Assembly (NCBI RefSeq): GCF_963675165.1
Contig: NC_087390.1
Coordinates: 5,259,250 to 5,323,249 of the forward strand
Reading direction: 5' to 3'
Length of the DNA stretch: 64,000 bases
From: Halichondria panicea
Lineage: Eukaryota > Porifera > Demospongiae > Suberitida > Halichondriidae
This document shows positions 59,901 to 64,000 of this stretch, piece by piece. Positions within the stretch are counted from its first letter, which is position 1. Each line of letters starts with the position of its first letter. A program made the translations under genes and the position numbers. The notes under the pieces are model-generated. The model did not search any database, was not told the origin of the DNA, and was given only the letters and a program-made list of their open reading frames with translations.

Positions 59901-60314
59901 CTCCTCCACCATCGACTTCCAGTAGAATCTAGAACATATCTTGTCTATAGTTCTATCTCTTCCAAAGTGGCCACCAGCTGTTCCTGCATGCATGCGTATA
60001 ATAGATTACAAGCATACATAATTACATACATGCTCTATTACCTACTATTATCATTTTACCAAAGCCATAATAATTATTATACCTGCATGGCAATCTTCGA
60101 GGATTCTTGATTTCTCCTCATTGCTGCGCACACATATCCTCCAGTCAGCTGCATCAGCAGCTTTGGTGTGCTTCTTGTAATATAGGCTACCATTTTCAAA
60201 CTTAAAGTTCTGCCTGCATTTTCTTCTAAAGTTTGCCTTCTCTGTTTTGCTGTTAATAGTAGGAGGGTATTCTCCTTTTCGTAAATAGTTTTCAATCTCT
60301 TGTAAATTCTCCAT
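56938..60314 (-). CDS. Ginger1 transposase: integrase + Ulp1-like protease + PHD finger
   Basis: Nine exons with consistent phases, 856 aa, no stop: 60083-60314, 59790-59983, 59537-59694, 59150-59440, 58866-59064, 58437-58775, 57928-58323, 57608-57812, 56938-57494. Domains: N-terminal YLRKGEYPP; H2C2 zinc finger (CHAGTAGGHFG ... NCSQCQ, residues 75-120); DDE integrase core with Asp146 (GIDLIGP), Asp205 (SDQGREF), Glu241 (TERFNQ), giving D,D(35)E spacing; GPY/F motif WLGPYTVVE (about 385); a 10-aa repeat linker of the SSHKPDVP type; NLS-like PPLKKQR; Ulp1-type cysteine protease with His683 (RHHW), Asp698 (LFLFDS), Cys745 (SNNCGLFA); C-terminal PHD finger CPCLRPDCYDE...CDTC...CPTC. Catalyses cut-and-paste transposition. 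Published Ginger1 proteins share the integrase plus Ulp1 layout. Confidence 0.93.
57999..58290 (-). repeat. 30-bp coding minisatellite in the Ginger gene
   Basis: About ten units of CTCACAAGCCAGACGTCCCC type encode a PSSHKPDV/PSSHKPAA linker between the GPY/F motif and the Ulp1 domain. All frames on both strands are open across it, so long ORFs in the other frames are artefacts; the chosen frame is the one that continues into PPLKKQR and the protease exons. Confidence 0.85.
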
Positions 60315-61282
60315 TTCTTGCTGCCTTCTTCAAATGACATGACTGTGAACGATCACTGGTTTTATACCATAGATCTAGCTGTCACTTGCTGTCAACTACA
60401 GGATAGAACAATTAACCTTGCAACTCTGCTCTTCACACATTTATAGGTCTACATTCCAGCTGTCACTTGCTGTCTACTACAGGATGAACACTTGCTTCAT
60501 TGCTACCTTGCATGCTACTACTAACCTTGCTCTTCATCCTGCATGGCTCTTCATTCTCTACTATATGTCTATGAGGAGTGCATGAATGTACTCTTGCTAC
60601 TATATACTTACATTGATGGCAACATTGGCGGAACAAACATGCGCATAGGGGAGTCATTTATTCCTGGGGGAGTCACCCACACCTTAGGCAGGAATGACCG
60701 GGGAGTCACTCCCACCGGGGAGTCATTCATTCCTCTGACATGGGTACACAAAAAGTCTGCTTTTAAAAACCAGCTTACTAAGACAAAAATGAACATTACT
60801 TACCAACCTAAAGCCAAGTGGCTTTGATTTTACTTGCATACAATGCCCAGCTACTTAAGAAATAGGGAATCATTAATATTTTGGGCTGTAGTCACAGCCT
60901 CTCCTTGTAGAAGGTACACAGAGCCACTAGATAGAGCCGAAACGATAATACAACACTCAAAAAACTGCCTTTGAAAGTTTTCAAGCTCTTGGTGAGATAC
61001 ACAATGTTTCTATATGATGCACAGTAGGTGTGGATGCTCAGCACAGTACTAAGAGTCCCAGTGGAGAGCTGTGAATGATAGTAATAACATTTCCCGCTGG
61101 GTTGGCGAGGTGTCTAGAGCCGAAACGCGAATCAACCTTTTGGCATTACACAGAAGTGATTGTGCGCACGTGCTCCGTTTCCCATCCCTCTCCTTCTTAT
61201 ATCTATGGTCCAAACCATTGTTGTGTCAGGCATATGAGCGTTGTTGCTATGATCTAAAATGCTTAGACACTGTTATTTATAG

Positions 61283-61620
61283 GATTAATTTATGATTAAA
61301 TTTAACATCCCTCTGTAATTCAATTGTGATGGGTGTTTTACTGCATGGCTTATATGATACATGATCTACATGCATGCATAAAGTAATTATAAAGAATGCT
61401 ATCAGGGGTCCTATAATTATAACTGCGGCAATTATAAGTTTAAACCAAAAATATTCATACATTATTACAGTGCAAACTTATAATGCAATTGATTAAGAAT
61501 ATCTGTAGCTGGTTAGGCTTCTGTGGTTTAAGCTATCACATGTAGGTGTCCTATCCTATGCATGACTGAGCCCCTTAGTTAAACCACAGAATGATGTATT
61601 AGCATAATGCCTGAGTACAA
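61283..61620 (+). repeat. Left arm of a 340-bp inverted repeat
   Basis: Inverse counterpart at about 63484-63808: shared TGATGGGTGTTTTACTGCAT, CATGCATGCATAAAGTA-type, AGGTGTCCTATCCTATGCAT, GACTGAGCCCCTTAGTTAAA and ATTAGCATAATGCCTGAGTA. Loop about 1.86 kb. Confidence 0.88.
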
Positions 61621-63483
61621 GTTCATGTGTCATTGGGCTTATGTCTTTGGGCTTATGTCTGACCATGCTACAATTTTCTCTTGATTCATGTTTTTGCTAT
61701 TTATACGTAGAAAGGATCAGTATGGCAACATCGTTTCCATGGTTACTGCATGCGTTATGTACTGTGACCATTTAGAATGTAGCCTCTAATCACACACGTA
61801 CGCTTCAGTTGCAACAACAAACTCACTATCAAAGCCAAACACACTACGTACAGCGCAAGTAACTTGAAAACTTTATACTTATAGTAAATGTATATAATTA
61901 TATTGCAGCTGTGTTGCACAATGTGGCACAGTTAGTCTGTCAGCCAGCCTTTGTCACATAATTATATCACAATTACGCAGTTATAATAATACACACTTTT
62001 ACGGAAGCCTGTACAGGCCATTTGCTTCTATTCTAAAATTCCACTCTGAACTTCCATTCATGGAGTGCACATATAATTTTATAGTCTCAGTCTAGCCATT
62101 CAATTATGGTCAAGAGTAGATAAGAGTATACTCTTAGACTATCTTCAGTGTTCTCCTATAACTGTCCAGTGGTGTATATAGAACCAGGCCCCACTTTATT
62201 TAACACTATACATGCTTGCTTTTTACCCAAGCCAAAGAATCAAGCTTTTAATTGTATGCAAGTACACCAATAAATCTCAGAGCAGGCAAAATTAATATCT
62301 TTTTTAGGCCCCTGCAGGTGCACTTGTGTGTGCACATGAGTATATCAGTTCCCTTTCTAAAGCCCTTTCTACTATCCATGCATGCTCTCTGCTGTCAATA
62401 TGTTCGCATTTCAAATTTTCTAGCTATCTTCTAGTCTGTGTGATATTTCTAGTCTGTGCATGTGATATGAGATAGACACCTCTGGTATACAGCTGTTTGC
62501 ATAGACCTTACAAAATACTAAATATTTCACTGCCATTACCACAAAACCACCATACAATGTTGCTATGCAAACAAAATAATAACTACATGTACATGTACTA
62601 AATAAGGAGTGAGCAATAATGGCTTCTAGAACTATAGACTATGAAAACTCATTCTAGAACCAGTGAGGATTTGAAGTGAAAAATGATCTACCACCTGTAG
62701 ATGGCTGACTCACTCACTGCGGCATACGGTTTTGACCAACAAGTATTAACATATTCCTCGTATAAGCAGCAGGCCTCTCCAAAACAATATTTTGTGATCT
62801 GTCAGTGTTTGAGGTCCTTTACAGTACTTCGTACTATAACAGTTTCTTCAGCCTGAAACTTCTCCCACTGCTTTCCATACATGCAGTGGACAGATTAGTA
62901 GGTATATATTATTATCTGCTGGTATGCAAGTCCCAGCCCATTCTATTTAATATCCTCACCATAATTTGTATGTGAGTTTCAATATCACCAAGAGTAGATA
63001 AGAGCATCTACTATTGATACAACCTTTATAGCGTCTAATTTTTTCACAGATTTAATAGCCATTTTTGTGAAAATAAAGAAGTATTTTGCAAGGTCTATGC
63101 AAACAGCTGTACATGTACCACAATAGCCAATCTTCAAAGAGAGAAGCATTATAAGTTTACACTGTGAGTAATTTCTGAGGGATGTTACCATAGCTATACC
63201 CTCTGTATTCACAGGAATTACACACAGTGCAAACTTATAATGCATTTAGGCTTCTGTGGTTAAAGAATGCTTTCACAGGTGTCCTATATGACTGAGCTTA
63301 AGTTAATAAACCACAGAATGATGTATCTATATTATAGCAAGAGTGTATGAGAAGAGTGTCGAACTACCATGCCTCTTAGACTACACAAAACTGTGCACAC
63401 GCAAAGTAACATGACTCATGCACACGTGATGAAGTATTGTAGTAATCTTATAAGTATATAATGTTAACCGGGACGTTTTTAGG

Positions 63484-63808
63484 GGTACTCAGGCATTATG
63501 CTAATATATCATTCTGTGGTTTAACTAAGGGGCTCAGTCATGCATAGGATAGGACACCTGCATGTGATAGCTTTATTTAACCACAGAAGCCTAAATGGCT
63601 ACAGATAATCTTAAGTTTGCACTGTGTGTGTGAATTTTTTGGGTTTAACAGTCATAATTATAGGACCCCTAATAGCATTCTTTATAACTACTTTATGCAT
63701 GCATGTAGATCATGTATCAATGCATGTAAGTAATTATTGACCGTGATAAACCATGCAGTAAAAACACCCATCAGAATTAAATTACAGAGGAATGTTAAAT
63801 CATAAGCT
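63484..63808 (-). repeat. Right arm of the 340-bp inverted repeat
   Basis: Starts GTACTCAGGCATTATGCTAA and runs inverse to 61283-61620 with scattered differences. Together with the left arm it has the size expected of a fold-back element. Confidence 0.88.
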
Positions 63809-63922
63809 CAGTTATATAGCTATAGGACACAGAGCATCACCTGTGATAGCATTTTTTATATAGGCCCTACATGATAAATTATATTAGCATAATTAGGAAT
63901 CATATAGACAATGTCTAATTTT

Positions 63923-64000
63923 GGTAAAGATCCTTACATAAAGTTTTGCATAACGACGTTCTCAGGGCAAAAAATGAAGGTGAATATTATGGATCAGTTC
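63923..64000 (-). repeat. Right arm of the long-distance inverted repeat (to window edge)
   Basis: Ends GTGAATATTATGGATCAGTT at the edge; inverse of 55618-55695. The two arms bracket the CATAGATAG/Ginger nest and the 340-bp fold-back. Confidence 0.88.

Larger units (their letters stand above)
56352..60740 (-). mobile_element. Ginger1-type DNA transposon, apparently intact
   Basis: A 4389-bp element. Termini: TGTCATAGGAATGAATGACT (left) and, inverted, TGTCAGAGGAATGAATGACT (right), both continuing CCCC; 24-bp TIRs with one mismatch, beginning TGT as in Ginger/Gypsy ends. A perfect 4-bp direct repeat TGGG flanks it (56348-56351, 60741-60744). Subterminal arrays of GACTCCC/GGGAGTC units fill both ends (56352-56515 and 60640-60740) and may bind the transposase. 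It carries one spliced gene. Nested in CATAGATAG copy III. Confidence 0.92.
55938..61207. mobile_element. CATAGATAG family, copy III, split by a Ginger transposon
   Basis: Right end inverse to CATAGATATAAGAAGGAGAG (continuing GGATGGGAAACG); left end CAAGAAGGAGAGGGATGGGA, apparently lacking 8 bp near the tip. A further inverted match, GATCCGCGTTTCGG, lies inside. Flanking 7-mers GTTCAAA (55931-55937) and GTCCAAA (61208-61214) differ by one base and fit the GTNYAAR pattern of the other two copies. Without the 4.39-kb insertion it is about 880 bp and non-coding. Confidence 0.7.
61208..64000. other. Gene-free region of nested inverted repeats
   Basis: No coding gene supported. Contains the 340-bp inverted pair described separately, a third partial copy at about 63205-63330, an inner inverse pair (about 62485 and 63085, CAGCTGTTTGCATAGACCTT and its inverse) and the right arm of a long-distance repeat at the edge. 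Confidence 0.6.

Noticed and set aside
55938-61207. Taking the GAGGGATGGGAAACG ends as the Ginger termini
   Set aside because: Better ends exist further in (TGTCA...GACTCCCC with perfect TGGG flanks), and the outer ends belong to the CATAGATAG family, which has 7-bp duplications at two other sites.

Overview
The window looks like nuclear DNA of an early-branching animal, most likely a demosponge. The reasons are spliced metazoan genes (COG5, receptor tyrosine kinases, a U2 snRNA), lineage-type tandem duplication of receptor tyrosine kinases, a stand-alone P2X7-C-terminal-like (Zballu) protein beside a Kolobok-like transposase gene, and AT-rich introns and spacers full of short palindromes (TATAATTATA, GCATGCATGC types). 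The species assignment is inference; no database was searched.

Layout. 1-3.1 kb (minus): 5' part of a receptor gene running off the left edge. 3.9-19.0 kb (minus): a 23-exon receptor tyrosine kinase, its tandem paralogue, with a mucin-like repeat region, Cys-rich modules, FN3-like domains, a TM segment and an apparently complete kinase. 20.5-21.7 kb: a broken RecQ-like helicase and a zinc-binding ORF. 22.6-34.6 kb (minus): COG5, of which I could reconstruct 19 exons with consistent splice phases; a U2-type snRNA gene with a changed branch-point-recognition segment lies in its intron 4. 34.8-42.3 kb: two non-autonomous transposons of one family (termini CATAGATAG, 7-bp target duplications), a 78-bp near-perfect palindrome, a truncated copy of a DRE-TIM metallolyase-like gene and a 5'-truncated LINE. 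42.3-48.5 kb: retroelement debris and hairpin repeats. 48.5-50.9 kb: a spliced Kolobok-type transposase gene facing tail-to-tail a small spliced P2RX7_C/Zballu-domain gene. 51-52.5 kb: two MITEs. 52.5-54.2 kb (minus): the full-length intronless copy of the DRE-TIM metallolyase-like protein, ending in an EF-hand. 55.9-61.2 kb: a third member of the CATAGATAG family split by an apparently intact Ginger1 DNA transposon (integrase-type transposase + Ulp1-like protease + PHD finger, 856 codons in nine exons, 4-bp TSD TGGG). 61.2-64 kb: nested inverted repeats with no gene.

The ordinary host genes are the receptors (cell-surface signalling), COG5 (intra-Golgi retrograde trafficking) and U2 (splicing); they share no pathway. 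The accessory half is a nested transposon landscape in which host-like single genes (the metallolyase/EF-hand protein and the Zballu protein) are embedded.
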